A stretch of DNA of 64,000 nt from Marivirga salinae (GTDB taxonomy: Bacteria > Bacteroidota > Bacteroidia > Cytophagales > Cyclobacteriaceae), in contig NZ_CP129971.1 of assembly GCF_030503855.1 (NCBI RefSeq), positions 627,501 through 691,500 of the forward strand, written 5' to 3'. The translations under genes were made by a program, and so were the position numbers. Numbering within the stretch: the first letter of the stretch is position 1; each line of letters starts with the position of its first letter. This document shows positions 44,915 through 54,400 of the stretch, in pieces. The notes beneath the pieces were generated by a model. It saw only the letters and a program-made list of their open reading frames with translations, made no database searches and was not told where the DNA came from.

Positions 44915-46653
44915 TCTGACATTAGCCTGTAAACAGGATACCGTTTATGGGATTTTTCGTAATGCTTTGAACGCTTGAAAATCCAGTCCAGTTGAGCATA
45001 ATTATTAGATGAAAATGTAGAATCTGATTCTTGTTTTTCATAAAATTCAGCTTGTTCTTCTGAAGGTAAATTAGCTAAAATTTCTGTGGCCTTAGGCTCA
45101 AAAACATAGGATGAAAAACCTTCTTTCTGCTGTAAAATGCTATCGAAGAAATTCCAATTGAAAAATGAATCCTGAGCTTCAGGCTCTAATGTTTCTACCA
45201 AATATCTCTTCGATTTTTGACGAGTGTCTATTAAATAATCACCTTTTCTGAAAGCTATTTGCTGAACAGAAGATTTTACTTTGGTGTCATAATGTAGATA
45301 ATGACCTTCATAAGGATTGGATACAGTTTGAAAATCATCAACATGATAAACTTCAACCGAAATGACGGTATCTTTCTTTAGCACTTCCATCTTCACATCA
45401 TTTGTTTTCAGTCTATTGATCACTTCAAACCAAGCTTGTGGTATAACATAATAATTAGGAACTCGAACAGATTTTTCTACTTTATAATGGTTGTAGAAAG
45501 GAATATCTTTCTCGAAAGTATCATTTCTGTCATATTTCAACAATGAATTTCCTGTTAGCTGACTTTCTGGATAGCTTGTGCTATAGCCATCAAGTGTAAT
45601 CATTTTAAATTCATCCTTATCATTTTTCCAAATGATGGGTAATGAGTCCGCTTCTAGAATCTGCTCTCTATCATCCGATTTTAACTTTTGGATTTTAGCT
45701 CCTTCTTTGGCCGTTAATTCAGCAGCGATGGTTAAGAAATCATATATATTCTCTACTCTTGTTTTATAATCTTTCCACATATGATCTTCCGTCATAAAGC
45801 CAAAAGTTTGAAACAAAGTAGTATAACCTGTGGAATAACGAGGAGCATCCCAAAATTGAGTCCATCCATTTTCAGGCGTATTTCCTTTTACATTGATATA
45901 TTCGATCGGATTTCTGCCTTTTGCTTCCATCTCTTCAAAAATCATAGGCTCAAACTCTTCTTCAAGATATTCCCCCAATTGCCCGCCTAATTTATTATGC
46001 TGAGTTGTTAAAACCGTTACTACATGCTGATGGTCGGTACCGTTGGTCACGTGTGTATCTATAAAAACATCAGGATCGAGTTGGTGGAAGATTTCTGCAA
46101 AAGCAAAAGCATTTTTGGAATCCATTTTGATGAAATCCCTATTCAAATCATAATTCTGGGCATTTCCTCTGAATCCATAAGCTTCCGGTCCGTTTTGATT
46201 AGTTCTGGTCGTACTATTCCTGTTCAGCGCTCCACCAACATTATAAAAAGGAATTACAGCTACAATCACGCTATCCAAAAATGAATGTTGGCTAATATTT
46301 TGCGCCCAATTTCTCAATATCATCATCGAAGCATCTATTCCGTCAGATTCTCCTGGGTGAATACCATTATTAATGAATAAAATTGGTTTACCTGATTGTT
46401 GTATTTCACTAAAGCGAAACTTTTCATCTTTATTAAAAACTACTAAATGTAAAGGCTCTCCACTATCTGTTTTCCCCATTTCCCTAATATCAATCTGAGG
46501 AAATTTTTGCGCTAGTTTTTTATAAAAATTAATCCCTTCTTGATAGGTAGCGGTTTCCGTTCCGTTAGATTTTTCAAAAGCTGTAGTTAATTCTTGAGCA
46601 TTTGAACACAATGAACTAAAAATAAATAAGATGAAAATTAGAATACGCTTCAT
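44911..46653 (-). CDS. Exported M14-family zinc carboxypeptidase
   Basis: The 580-residue protein has a signal peptide (MKRILIFILFIFSSLCSNAQ). Its zinc-site motif is HPGESDG with His99 and Glu102 and the third ligand His201 in FIDTHVTNG. FINNGIHPGE and NYDLNRDFIKMDS are typical of M14 peptidases that act on peptidoglycan or peptides. It acts in the periplasm or outside the cell. The C-terminal 250 residues have no recognised domain. It is the first gene of a three-gene operon with a 51-residue membrane protein and a J-domain protein. Confidence 0.9.
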   Translation of the reverse strand: MKRILIFILFIFSSLCSNAQELTTAFEKSNGTETATYQEGINFYKKLAQKFPQIDIREMGKTDSGEPLHLVVFNKDEKFRFSEIQQSGKPILFINNGIHPGESDGIDASMMILRNWAQNISQHSFLDSVIVAVIPFYNVGGALNRNSTTRTNQNGPEAYGFRGNAQNYDLNRDFIKMDSKNAFAFAEIFHQLDPDVFIDTHVTNGTDHQHVVTVLTTQHNKLGGQLGEYLEEEFEPMIFEEMEAKGRNPIEYINVKGNTPENGWTQFWDAPRYSTGYTTLFQTFGFMTEDHMWKDYKTRVENIYDFLTIAAELTAKEGAKIQKLKSDDREQILEADSLPIIWKNDKDEFKMITLDGYSTSYPESQLTGNSLLKYDRNDTFEKDIPFYNHYKVEKSVRVPNYYVIPQAWFEVINRLKTNDVKMEVLKKDTVISVEVYHVDDFQTVSNPYEGHYLHYDTKVKSSVQQIAFRKGDYLIDTRQKSKRYLVETLEPEAQDSFFNWNFFDSILQQKEGFSSYVFEPKATEILANLPSEEQAEFYEKQESDSTFSSNNYAQLDWIFKRSKHYEKSHKRYPVYRLMSE

Positions 46654-46802
46654 GTTGAGTATTTTGAGTTGAAATTTAAAATTACGAAATCAGAATTGAT
46701 TAGTCTTAATTTGTCACACTTCATTTTCATAACAGATATATGCGTCTGTCTGCCAAGGCTATTATGTTAAACTTTGGAAGCTTATTTTTTACTGCAATCC
46801 TG

Positions 46803-46969
46803 AAAAATAGCTAAAGTTATTTTCTTTTGTGTTCTCTTGTATCTTTTGTGGTTAAAAAATAATGTTAGCTCTTCCCATTATCGACAGCAAATTCTCACCA
46901 CGACCTGTCCCGTATTCATTGGGAAAAGAGACATCAGAACACAATAGGTTTTTCGTTAACAACGAAAAA
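46803..46969 (+). repeat. Interspersed mosaic hairpin repeat, copy C
   Basis: This copy begins with a hairpin AAAAATAGC then TTATTTTC (46803-46824) and contains TTTTGTGGTTAAAAA, CAGCAAATTCTCACCACG, CCTGTCCCGTATTCAT and GGGAAAAGAGAC. It ends GAACACAATAGG and a hairpin TTTTTCGTT/AACGAAAAA (46949-46957 and 46961-46969). Compared with copies A and B the two end hairpins are exchanged relative to the core. It lies in the 434-bp spacer between the M14 peptidase and DEAD-box helicase genes, where I see no ORF. Confidence 0.8.
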
Positions 46970-47087
46970 CAGGAACTACTTTAACTTAATAACAATATGC
47001 CTACTTGGGTGTACAAGTACAAATCGAGAGCGTATATTTAATTTTAATAATAAGATTAGAAAGTATTAAATAAGAAAAACAGCTTTT

Positions 47088-48329
47088 TTACCTTCTTCCT
47101 CCTCTATTACCGTTTTTCTTTCTGTTCGCAAAAAATTCTTGTTTTCTGCGTTGCTTTTCTTTTTCAAATTCTTTCTTCTCGGCATTGGTCATAGGACTGT
47201 CCGTTTGTGGATATGGACTATCTTTCACAACCGGGATTTTCTGATTGATCAGCTTTTCAATATCCTTCAGATAATCGTTTTCTTCTGGTTCACACAGCGA
47301 AATAGAAACGCCAGCCTCACCTGCTCTACCTGATCGACCAATTCTATGTACATAAGTTTCCGCAACATTCGGGATATCAAAATTGATTACATATTGCAAT
47401 TTATCAATGTCAATTCCACGGGCAGCAATATCAGTCGCTACCAAAACTCGAATTTCCTTATCTTTAAATTGATTGAGTGCTTTTTGTCTTTGATTTTGTG
47501 CTTTATCACCGTGAATGGCAGCAGCCGTAATATTTTGTTTTTTCAGTTCTTTAACTATTCGGTCTGCACCATGTTTGGTTCTATCAAAAAGTAAAACCTG
47601 ATCCATTTTTGGATCTTTTAAAATATGCAATAATAAATCTTTCTTAGTGGATTTATTGGTGTAATATAAGTATTGCTGAATGGTTTGTGCCGTAGATGAA
47701 ACTGGAGTAACGGCAATCTTTTTAGGATTATTCAATATCTTTCTTGAAAGCTCCACTATTGTGTCAGGCATGGTGGCTGAGAAAAATAGTGATTGTCTTT
47801 TTGGCGGTAATACTGCAATGACTTTTCGGATATCATGAATGAAACCCATATCCAACATTCTATCGGCTTCATCTAAAACGAAATATTGAATGTCTTTTAG
47901 GTTAATAAAGCCTTGATTCATTAAATCAAGTAATCTACCAGGAGTTGCAATCAATACATCCACTCCATTTCTGATGGCAGCAGTTTGTTTGTTTTGATTT
48001 ACCCCACCAAAAATCACGGTATTTTTGATAGAAGTATATTTCCCATAAGTGGTAAAACTCTCCCCTATTTGAATGGCTAATTCACGGGTTGGGGTCAATA
48101 TTAATGATTTGATTTTCTTTGAATTTGATTTTTCATTTTCAAGATGCTGTAGAATAGGAATTGCAAAAGCTGCCGTTTTTCCTGTTCCTGTTTGAGCACT
48201 CGCCATGATGTCATTTTTATCTAACAAAAGTGGAATAGCTTGTTCTTGAATAGAAGTAGGTTCTGTATAATTTTCTTCTTTTAGCGCTTTTAAAATGGGC
48301 GCAATAATATTCAGTTCTTCGAATCGCAT
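47088..48329 (-). CDS. DEAD-box RNA helicase (RhlE-like)
   Basis: The 413-residue cytoplasmic protein unwinds RNA duplexes with ATP. Motifs in order are Q motif (YTEPTSIQEQAIP), Walker A AQTGTGKT (about 42-49), PTRELA, TPGRLLDL, DEAD (LDEADRMLDMGF), SAT (FFSATMP), and VI HRIGRSGRAG. The last 60 residues are basic (KKEFEKEKQRRKQEFFANRK), as in RhlE-type helicases with RNA-binding tails. It is monocistronic. In Bacteroidota RhlE paralogues act in ribosome assembly and cold growth, so a housekeeping role is likely. Confidence 0.95.
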   Translation of the reverse strand: MRFEELNIIAPILKALKEENYTEPTSIQEQAIPLLLDKNDIMASAQTGTGKTAAFAIPILQHLENEKSNSKKIKSLILTPTRELAIQIGESFTTYGKYTSIKNTVIFGGVNQNKQTAAIRNGVDVLIATPGRLLDLMNQGFINLKDIQYFVLDEADRMLDMGFIHDIRKVIAVLPPKRQSLFFSATMPDTIVELSRKILNNPKKIAVTPVSSTAQTIQQYLYYTNKSTKKDLLLHILKDPKMDQVLLFDRTKHGADRIVKELKKQNITAAAIHGDKAQNQRQKALNQFKDKEIRVLVATDIAARGIDIDKLQYVINFDIPNVAETYVHRIGRSGRAGEAGVSISLCEPEENDYLKDIEKLINQKIPVVKDSPYPQTDSPMTNAEKKEFEKEKQRRKQEFFANRKKNGNRGGRR

Positions 48330-48505
48330 ATTTAGGATTTAATTGTTCCTATCAACGAATAAACGACAAGGAACTTTAGGTGTGAAAAATTAAAAATCAA
48401 AGGTAGGCATTTAAGCTGTGTAAACAGCAGCTTTTGCTAATTATAAAATGAGGTGTTGACTTGGCAATGCTCAGTAGTAAGCTTGTATTTGAATTATTAA
48501 AGAGA

Positions 48506-48877
48506 TTAAAGCATTCCGATTTCATTGATGCTTTGATCAGGAATTTTCTGTCCCAAATCCCAAAGTTCTATAATCCTATCTTCACTAAATTTAAAAAAAT
48601 GAACCAAAACAAATCCATTATCATCAGGATACTGTTTTACATAGGAATGAACCGCTACCAAATCCTCATCTTCCAATGACCTCAAAATTTTCAATTCCTT
48701 TTCAGGATTGGCTTTGGCATCTTCTTTCATAGCCTTTTGCAAGGATTGTGCATCAGCTTTAAAATAAGGATTATGATGTATAAAATTTTTAGATACATAT
48801 AATTCGAAAGCCTCCTCAATTTTAGTTTCGCTAATTAATTTTAAAAAATGGGCTGCTTTTTCTTTTATAGAATTCAT
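48506..48877 (-). CDS. NTF2-like/SnoaL-like protein
   Basis: The 123-residue cytoplasmic protein has the NTF2-fold pattern AAHFLKLISETKIEEAFELY, FIHHNPYF (the conserved His pair), and LVHFFKFSEDRIIELWDLGQKIP at the end. SnoaL-like proteins use this cone fold for isomerase or cyclase reactions or as ligand-binding proteins; a substrate cannot be assigned. It is monocistronic. Confidence 0.85.
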   Translation of the reverse strand: MNSIKEKAAHFLKLISETKIEEAFELYVSKNFIHHNPYFKADAQSLQKAMKEDAKANPEKELKILRSLEDEDLVAVHSYVKQYPDDNGFVLVHFFKFSEDRIIELWDLGQKIPDQSINEIGML

Positions 48878-48996
48878 GATAGTGACATTTCATTTTTGAT
48901 TTAAAATCAATATCCATATAATTAAAATATAAAGACATAACGGTCAACTAAATTAAACTTCTAGCCGTTAATAATTATACATTAAAAGAAAATAAA

Positions 48997-49122
48997 ATGA
49001 ACATAGAATTTATTGCACAGACAATAGTAATTACTTCAGCTATATTATTTCCCTTTGTCACTGGTTTCATCCAGTCAAAAAAGCAACAGAAGAAATTGGT
49101 TTATCAAAAGGTGAGAAGTTAA
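48997..49122 (+). CDS. 41-residue membrane peptide
   Basis: ATG 48997 encodes MNIEFIAQTIVITSAILFPF followed by a basic tail (SKKQQKKLVYQKVRS). It has one hydrophobic helix (about 6-23) and positive inside charges at the C-terminus. The stop overlaps a hairpin with a T8 tail (49113-49138), so the gene looks like a complete transcription unit. The family is unrecognised. Confidence 0.5.
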   Translation: MNIEFIAQTIVITSAILFPFVTGFIQSKKQQKKLVYQKVRS

Positions 49123-49138
49123 TACTTCTCATTTTTTT
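49113..49138 (+). terminator. Terminator overlapping the stop of the 41-residue gene
   Basis: The stem GAGAAGT (49113-49119) pairs with ACTTCTC (49124-49130) around TAAT and is followed by A and a run of eight T. The TAA stop of the small gene is inside the loop. It lies directly before the stop of the convergent receiver gene at 49138. Confidence 0.75.
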
Positions 49139-49530
49139 TATAATTCAATTTTTATTTGCTCCTGAATTTGATTTAAATGTTCTGTCTTTAAGGGTTTGCT
49201 AAAAAACCCTTTTACTAAATCAATATTTTCGGCTTTTTCAATATCTACTCTATCAGTTGATGAGCTAAGCATAAATACAAAAGTGTTTTTTCTGGTTACA
49301 AACGCTTTTATTTCCTCCAAAAACTCCCATCCATTCATAAGAGGCATATTGATGTCAAGAATAATAATATATATTGTTTCTTCGGAATACTCATTCTTTA
49401 AATGTTCTAAAGCATATGCACCATCCAAATAAGTATCTATTTCCTGAAAAAAAGAAGAGTCTTTCAGTAAAAGATTTGTTAACATGATGGAAATTTCATC
49501 ATCATCCACTATGAATGTCTTTATATTCAT
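49138..49530 (-). CDS. Stand-alone response-regulator receiver (CheY-like)
   Basis: The 130-residue cytoplasmic protein is a single REC domain: acidic pair DDDE (IVDDDEISIML), phosphoacceptor Asp in IIILDINMPLMNG, Ser in FMLSSSTDR, and the final Lys in FFSKPL. It lacks an output domain, so it works by partner binding or phosphorelay. Its ATG overlaps the stop of the REC-PAS-HisKA gene by 4 bp, which points to a direct functional pair. Confidence 0.92.
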   Translation of the reverse strand: MNIKTFIVDDDEISIMLTNLLLKDSSFFQEIDTYLDGAYALEHLKNEYSEETIYIIILDINMPLMNGWEFLEEIKAFVTRKNTFVFMLSSSTDRVDIEKAENIDLVKGFFSKPLKTEHLNQIQEQIKIEL

Positions 49531-50549
49531 TCCTCTCCTTTGTTAATTTCAATTTGTTGTGACATATCCACAACCCCCTTTATGATTACATCTAGTTCCT
49601 CTGCCGATTTTTGAATATGTTCGTAAAAGTTTTCCTTTTGGTTTTCTTCAATTTTTCCATCACGCAATACGCTAACCAACCCCATTAATCGAGCCAAAGG
49701 AGCTCTTACCACATGCGATTGTGTCCAAGCAATATCCTTCAATATTTCATTTTGCTTTTCTACTGCTTCAATATGTCTATTTCTTTCGGTCACATCATTT
49801 ACCAATATTATTTGCGCTTTCTTTCCTTTGTACTCAAAACTATTGGAACGGATTTCTACTGTTATTCGCTCCCCATTTTTCTTTAAATGAGTGAATTCAC
49901 CATGAAATATATTCTCATGTGGTTTCCTTTCCATTTTCCTTGATCTATTCAATGCTGGCATATCCTCCTTTGGACGAATTTGAGTAATATCCATTTCAAG
50001 GAATTCCTCATAAGAATATCCATAATGTTGAATGGCTGCATCATTAACATCTAAAAACTTAAGAGTTTCTTGATCGAAAACCCACATTGGAAGAGGGCTA
50101 AAATGAAAAAGATCGGAATAACGTTGTTCGGATTTTCTAAGATTTACTAATATTTTATTTCGCTCAATATTATATAGAATGCTTTTATGTAATACTGTGC
50201 TATTTAAAACATCCTTCAATAGGTAATCAGAAGCACCTAATGCCAAAGATTTAATAGCAAAATCTGCATCAGGATAACCTGTTAAAATAATTATTGGCTT
50301 GTTTTGAGAAAGTAAGTGAACCGCCTTAAGTAATGGCTCACCGTCTTTATCAGGCAAACTCAAATCCAATAAAATTATATCAATTTCATTCTCAGGCTCG
50401 GATAAAATCTGTTTAGCATTTTTAAAATCTTCTGCTTTAAAAAGTTTTTTAATAATATTGGTATCTTCCAAATAATCTGCAATCAGGACATAATCACCAA
50501 GATTATCTTCAACTACTAATACATTATATCTGCTTTTTGTCCCTTTCAT
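49527..50549 (-). CDS. REC-PAS-HisKA protein without ATPase domain
   Basis: The 340-residue soluble protein has a REC domain (about 8-125: LVVEDNLGDYVLI, phospho-Asp in IILLDLSLPDKDG, ILTGY, Lys in SDYLLKDVL). It then has a PAS domain (about 145-265: FSPLPMWVFDQETLKFLDVN, GEFTHLKKNGERITVE) and a HisKA segment with an H-box variant WTQSHVVRAPLARLMGL. The usual Glu after His is Val here, and no HATPase domain follows. It resembles the PAS-HisKA protein at 42525-43538. It is 9 bp downstream of the receiver at 50559 and 4 bp overlapping the receiver at 49138. Confidence 0.88.
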   Translation of the reverse strand: MKGTKSRYNVLVVEDNLGDYVLIADYLEDTNIIKKLFKAEDFKNAKQILSEPENEIDIILLDLSLPDKDGEPLLKAVHLLSQNKPIIILTGYPDADFAIKSLALGASDYLLKDVLNSTVLHKSILYNIERNKILVNLRKSEQRYSDLFHFSPLPMWVFDQETLKFLDVNDAAIQHYGYSYEEFLEMDITQIRPKEDMPALNRSRKMERKPHENIFHGEFTHLKKNGERITVEIRSNSFEYKGKKAQIILVNDVTERNRHIEAVEKQNEILKDIAWTQSHVVRAPLARLMGLVSVLRDGKIEENQKENFYEHIQKSAEELDVIIKGVVDMSQQIEINKGEE

Positions 50550-50558
50550 ATTAAAAAA

Positions 50559-50993
50559 TCATTTTACTTTCTTGGGAAGGCTAGCAATACTAAACCAGAA
50601 TTGCTCGATGCTAGAAATGGCTTCCATAAAACCTTTTATTTCAACTGGTTTAGTAACATAGCAATTGGCATTGTATAAATAAGCTAAATCGATATCTTTT
50701 TGAGATGAAGAGGTGGAAAATACAACGATAGGAATATGTCTTTTCGATTTTACAGATTTAATTTCTTGAAGTACTTCGTGACCGCTTTTAATCGGTAAAT
50801 TTATATCCAGTAATACCAAATCTGGTTCTTTACTATTTTCATATCCTTCCCTTTGTAAAAGTATATTTAAGGCTTCATTTCCATTTTTGGCAACTTGCAT
50901 GGTATGTACAAATTTACTTTCCTCAAAAGCTTCCTGAGTTAATAATATATCCCCTTCATTATCTTCTACTAAAAGTAAATGGATAGATTTCAT
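50559..50993 (-). CDS. Stand-alone response-regulator receiver (Rcp1-like)
   Basis: The 144-residue protein is a single REC domain of the Rcp1 type: LLVEDNEGDILLTQEAF (acidic pair), DLVLLDINLPIKSG (phospho-Asp), VVFSTSSSQKD and CYVTKPVEIKGF (Lys). This subtype often pairs with multi-PAS histidine kinases or phytochromes. It is the first gene of a three-gene unit with the two genes downstream and 457 bp from the multi-PAS kinase gene, which also reads on the minus strand. Confidence 0.93.
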   Translation of the reverse strand: MKSIHLLLVEDNEGDILLTQEAFEESKFVHTMQVAKNGNEALNILLQREGYENSKEPDLVLLDINLPIKSGHEVLQEIKSVKSKRHIPIVVFSTSSSQKDIDLAYLYNANCYVTKPVEIKGFMEAISSIEQFWFSIASLPKKVK

Positions 50994-51450
50994 TTGCGTA
51001 TATTTATATATAAAGGTTTTGATTGCCCCGTATTTAATGGGAATAATTCATTATTTAAATTTATCTAATTGCAATTAAAATTTGTTTTTAGACATTAACC
51101 TTCATTTCACAATTCCTTTAAAACCCTAAAGCTATAAAAAATAGTAAAGCATGAACTATCACTCTAATAATTGATATTACATTCTAATTTAAGCACCTAT
51201 AGACAGTATAAAACATTTAATTTAGACTTCAAACTTTACATCCAAATTACTTATTCTAATGGTATAGTAAAAATATGAACTTGCTCAATTTCAATGACTT
51301 TTATCATATAAAATACAATATCAGATGACATATTCATAATTACTATTAGAAAATTACAAAATATTTGTTAATTATTATGTCATTTTACTTAAAATGTATG
51401 AAACAGATTTCTTGAATTTAATCACTAAAATTACATTTAGTTAGAGGAAA
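50994..51450. other. 457-bp A/T-rich spacer
   Basis: No ORF, repeat or hairpin that I can support. The stretch separates the multi-PAS kinase gene (ends 51451) from the receiver gene (starts 50993) on the same strand. It should contain the promoter for the receiver operon, but no exact TAnnTTTG box is visible on the minus strand. Confidence 0.5.
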
Positions 51451-54400
51451 TTAAGATTTAGGTATGGTAAAATAAAATGTACTTCCATTTCCTGCATTTG
51501 AATTCACCCAAATACGTCCATTTAAATTTTCAATTATCTTTTTAACGATTGCCAAGCCCATTCCAGTACCTGAATATTCATTTTTATTGTGAAGACGTTG
51601 AAAAATATTGAAAATCTTATCGAAATATTCTTCTTCAATTCCAATGCCATTGTCTTTAATGGAGAATTTCCATTCATTTTTTAACTCCTTTGCTCTGATA
51701 ATAACTTTTGGAGGAACATCAGGGCGACTATATTTTAAGGAGTTTGAGATTAAATTACTAAATAATTGAATTAGTGGTGTTGGGTGTCCATAAAGTTTAG
51801 GTAGATTTTTAAACTCAACGTTGGCTTTAAGCTCATCCATTTGTTTACGTTGTAGAAAACATACTTCATAGACAACTTCGTTTAAATCAACTTCTGTATT
51901 TTCTTCTTCTGTTTTGCCAATTTTGGAATAGTCAAGCAGGTCTAAAATAATTTGACGCATTCTTTTAGCTCCATCTACAGCAAAATCAATATATTGATTG
52001 GCTTTTTCATCTAGTTGATGTCCATACTTTTTCTCTAACTGAGTTAAAAATCCTGAAACCATTCTAAGTGGTTCTTGTAAATCGTGAGAGGCTACATAGG
52101 CAAATTGTTCAAGTTCAGCATTTGAAATTTCCAAATCACGCGCATGCTTTTCTAAAGCTAGGTTAGCTAATTGTACCTCTTCCTCAGCTTTCTTTTTGTC
52201 AGAAATATCAACAATGATCGAATCCCAGGTGATAGTTCCATCAGGCTTTCTAGCAGGACTTCCGTACCCTTCATGCCAATAGATGTTTCCATCAGGGTGA
52301 TGATACCTCCAGTTAGTATGCCAATTATTTAAGCTGGCGGCTGATTTCATTATCGCATCTTGTAGCTGAGGTAAGTCTCCACCTTCTTCAATGCCTTTCC
52401 AAATAACTTGATTATTTTGAATGCACTCTAGAGGACTGTAGCCGAATATATCCGTAGAACGTTTACTTACGAAAGCCATGAGATCACTTCCGTCTGGTTT
52501 TAAATGGTACTGGAAAATTACACCGGGGATGTTATTGGAAAGATTTTCTAGGCGAATCTCTGCAACTTTTCGATCATTTATGTCTTGAAAGCTACCATAA
52601 AGTCGAACACATTTACCATCTCTCATTTCAGCATTACCAATTGTCCTTACCCATTTTTCATTTCCTTTGTGGGTTATGATAATGGCCTCGAAGTCAAATG
52701 ATTCTCCATATTCAGCTGCTCTTTCTATTGCTTCAGAAACCTTTCCCCGGCTTTTAGGATGGTAAAAGTTAATGGCATCTTCTAAGTTTGGAATATAATC
52801 CTCAGTTACTTCATGAATAGCTCTTTTAATTGGCGACCAGAAAAGCTCTCCTGTTAACTGATTGTATTCCCAACCCCCTACTTTTGCTAATTTAGTGGCA
52901 TTTTCAACAGTTTGTTGCAATTCTATCATCTCGGTTACATCTCTCCCATAGGTGAACACAAAGCCTTCTTGACCAAAAGCATCAGAGGAAAACCATGAGA
53001 TCCATTTATAGAAGCCCTTTTTGGTTTTATAGCGATTAATAAAATTATTGGCGTGCCGTTTACCCGAAATAGTATCGCCAAACTCTTTAATAGTGTCCAT
53101 TAAATCATCAGGGTGAATAAATTCAGTAAACGGCCGAGAAGTAAGCTCTTTTTCAGAATATCCTAATAAATTACAAAAAGCAGGATTTACTTTTACGAAA
53201 TTGCCATCAGGTGAGGCAATTGCTAATATTTCAGGAGCGCTTTCAAAGAAAAGTGTGAGTTCTTCCTCTTGTTGTTTTCGAATTATTTCAGCTCCCAGAT
53301 AATGTTTTAAATTATTATAAAACATCACATTTTGATCGTATGATTTTAATTCTTCATCTGAAAAAAGCACCATTACCCCAATAATTTTTTCGCGGTAAAA
53401 AAGTGGATAAGCAGTGGCAGATTTTAAATTAGCTTTTTTTGCTAATTTTTGTCGAATAAAACTTGAGCAATCATCAATTTCATTCCAGACTTCATTATTG
53501 AGCGTTTTCCAAACAGTTCCTGGTAAGCCTTCTCCGAGTTGGAAAGAATTCTTTGTGTTCTCATCATAAAAAACCTCTTTATCACCACTTTTTGCATAAC
53601 AAGCCGAAAGATGAAGGTCTTGTTGATTATGGCTCATTAACCAAATTTCTCCAGCTTGAAAACCACCAAATTGACTTAAAAATTTAATGCATCTATCAAG
53701 AATTTTAGGTAAGCTTTCTTCTTTCTTAAAGAACTGAGAGAGCTTGTATTGAAGTTCTTTTTTTATTTGATCTTGCTTGTATTGGGTTTGATCTCTTAAA
53801 GCACCTATCATTCTTATGGGGTGACCATTCTCATCTCTTAATAAATAACCTACCTCTTCAACATAAGTAAATTGATCATTTACATCTTTAAACCGATATT
53901 CGTAGGACCATTTGGATTTATCTGGATTTGCCATAAACATATCCAAGTCTTGTAATACCTCATCAAGGTCATCTGGATGAATCCATTTAGCCCAGTCTCT
54001 TAAGCTAAAACTACCTTCATTTATTTTGTGACCAAAAACACGGGTTAAACTGTTGCCCCAATAAAACTGATCTTCTTTTATATTCCAGTCATAAATAGCA
54101 TTGTTGGTAGCCTTGTTGATATATTTAAATCTTTCATTACTTTCCTGAATGCTCTTTATATAAGTGAAATTTTGAAGAATAAGTGAAATAAGCCTTGCTG
54201 CTCTTTCAAAAATATTGATCTCTAAATTCTCTGGTTTTTTAATGGTATCATGGTAAATAGCAAAAGTGGCTATTACACTTCCTTTATTATTAAAAATGGG
54301 TTCAGACCAGCAAGATTTAAAGTTATATTTTATGGCTAAATCCGTATAGCCTTCCCATCTTTCATCATTATGAGTATCTTTTACAACTACTTGTTGCTTT

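Noticed and set aside
22194..46969. Possibility that the hairpin repeats are a CRISPR array
   Set aside because: Copies are far apart, 140-170 bp long and mosaic; there are no short, regularly spaced repeats with unique spacers, and no cas genes.
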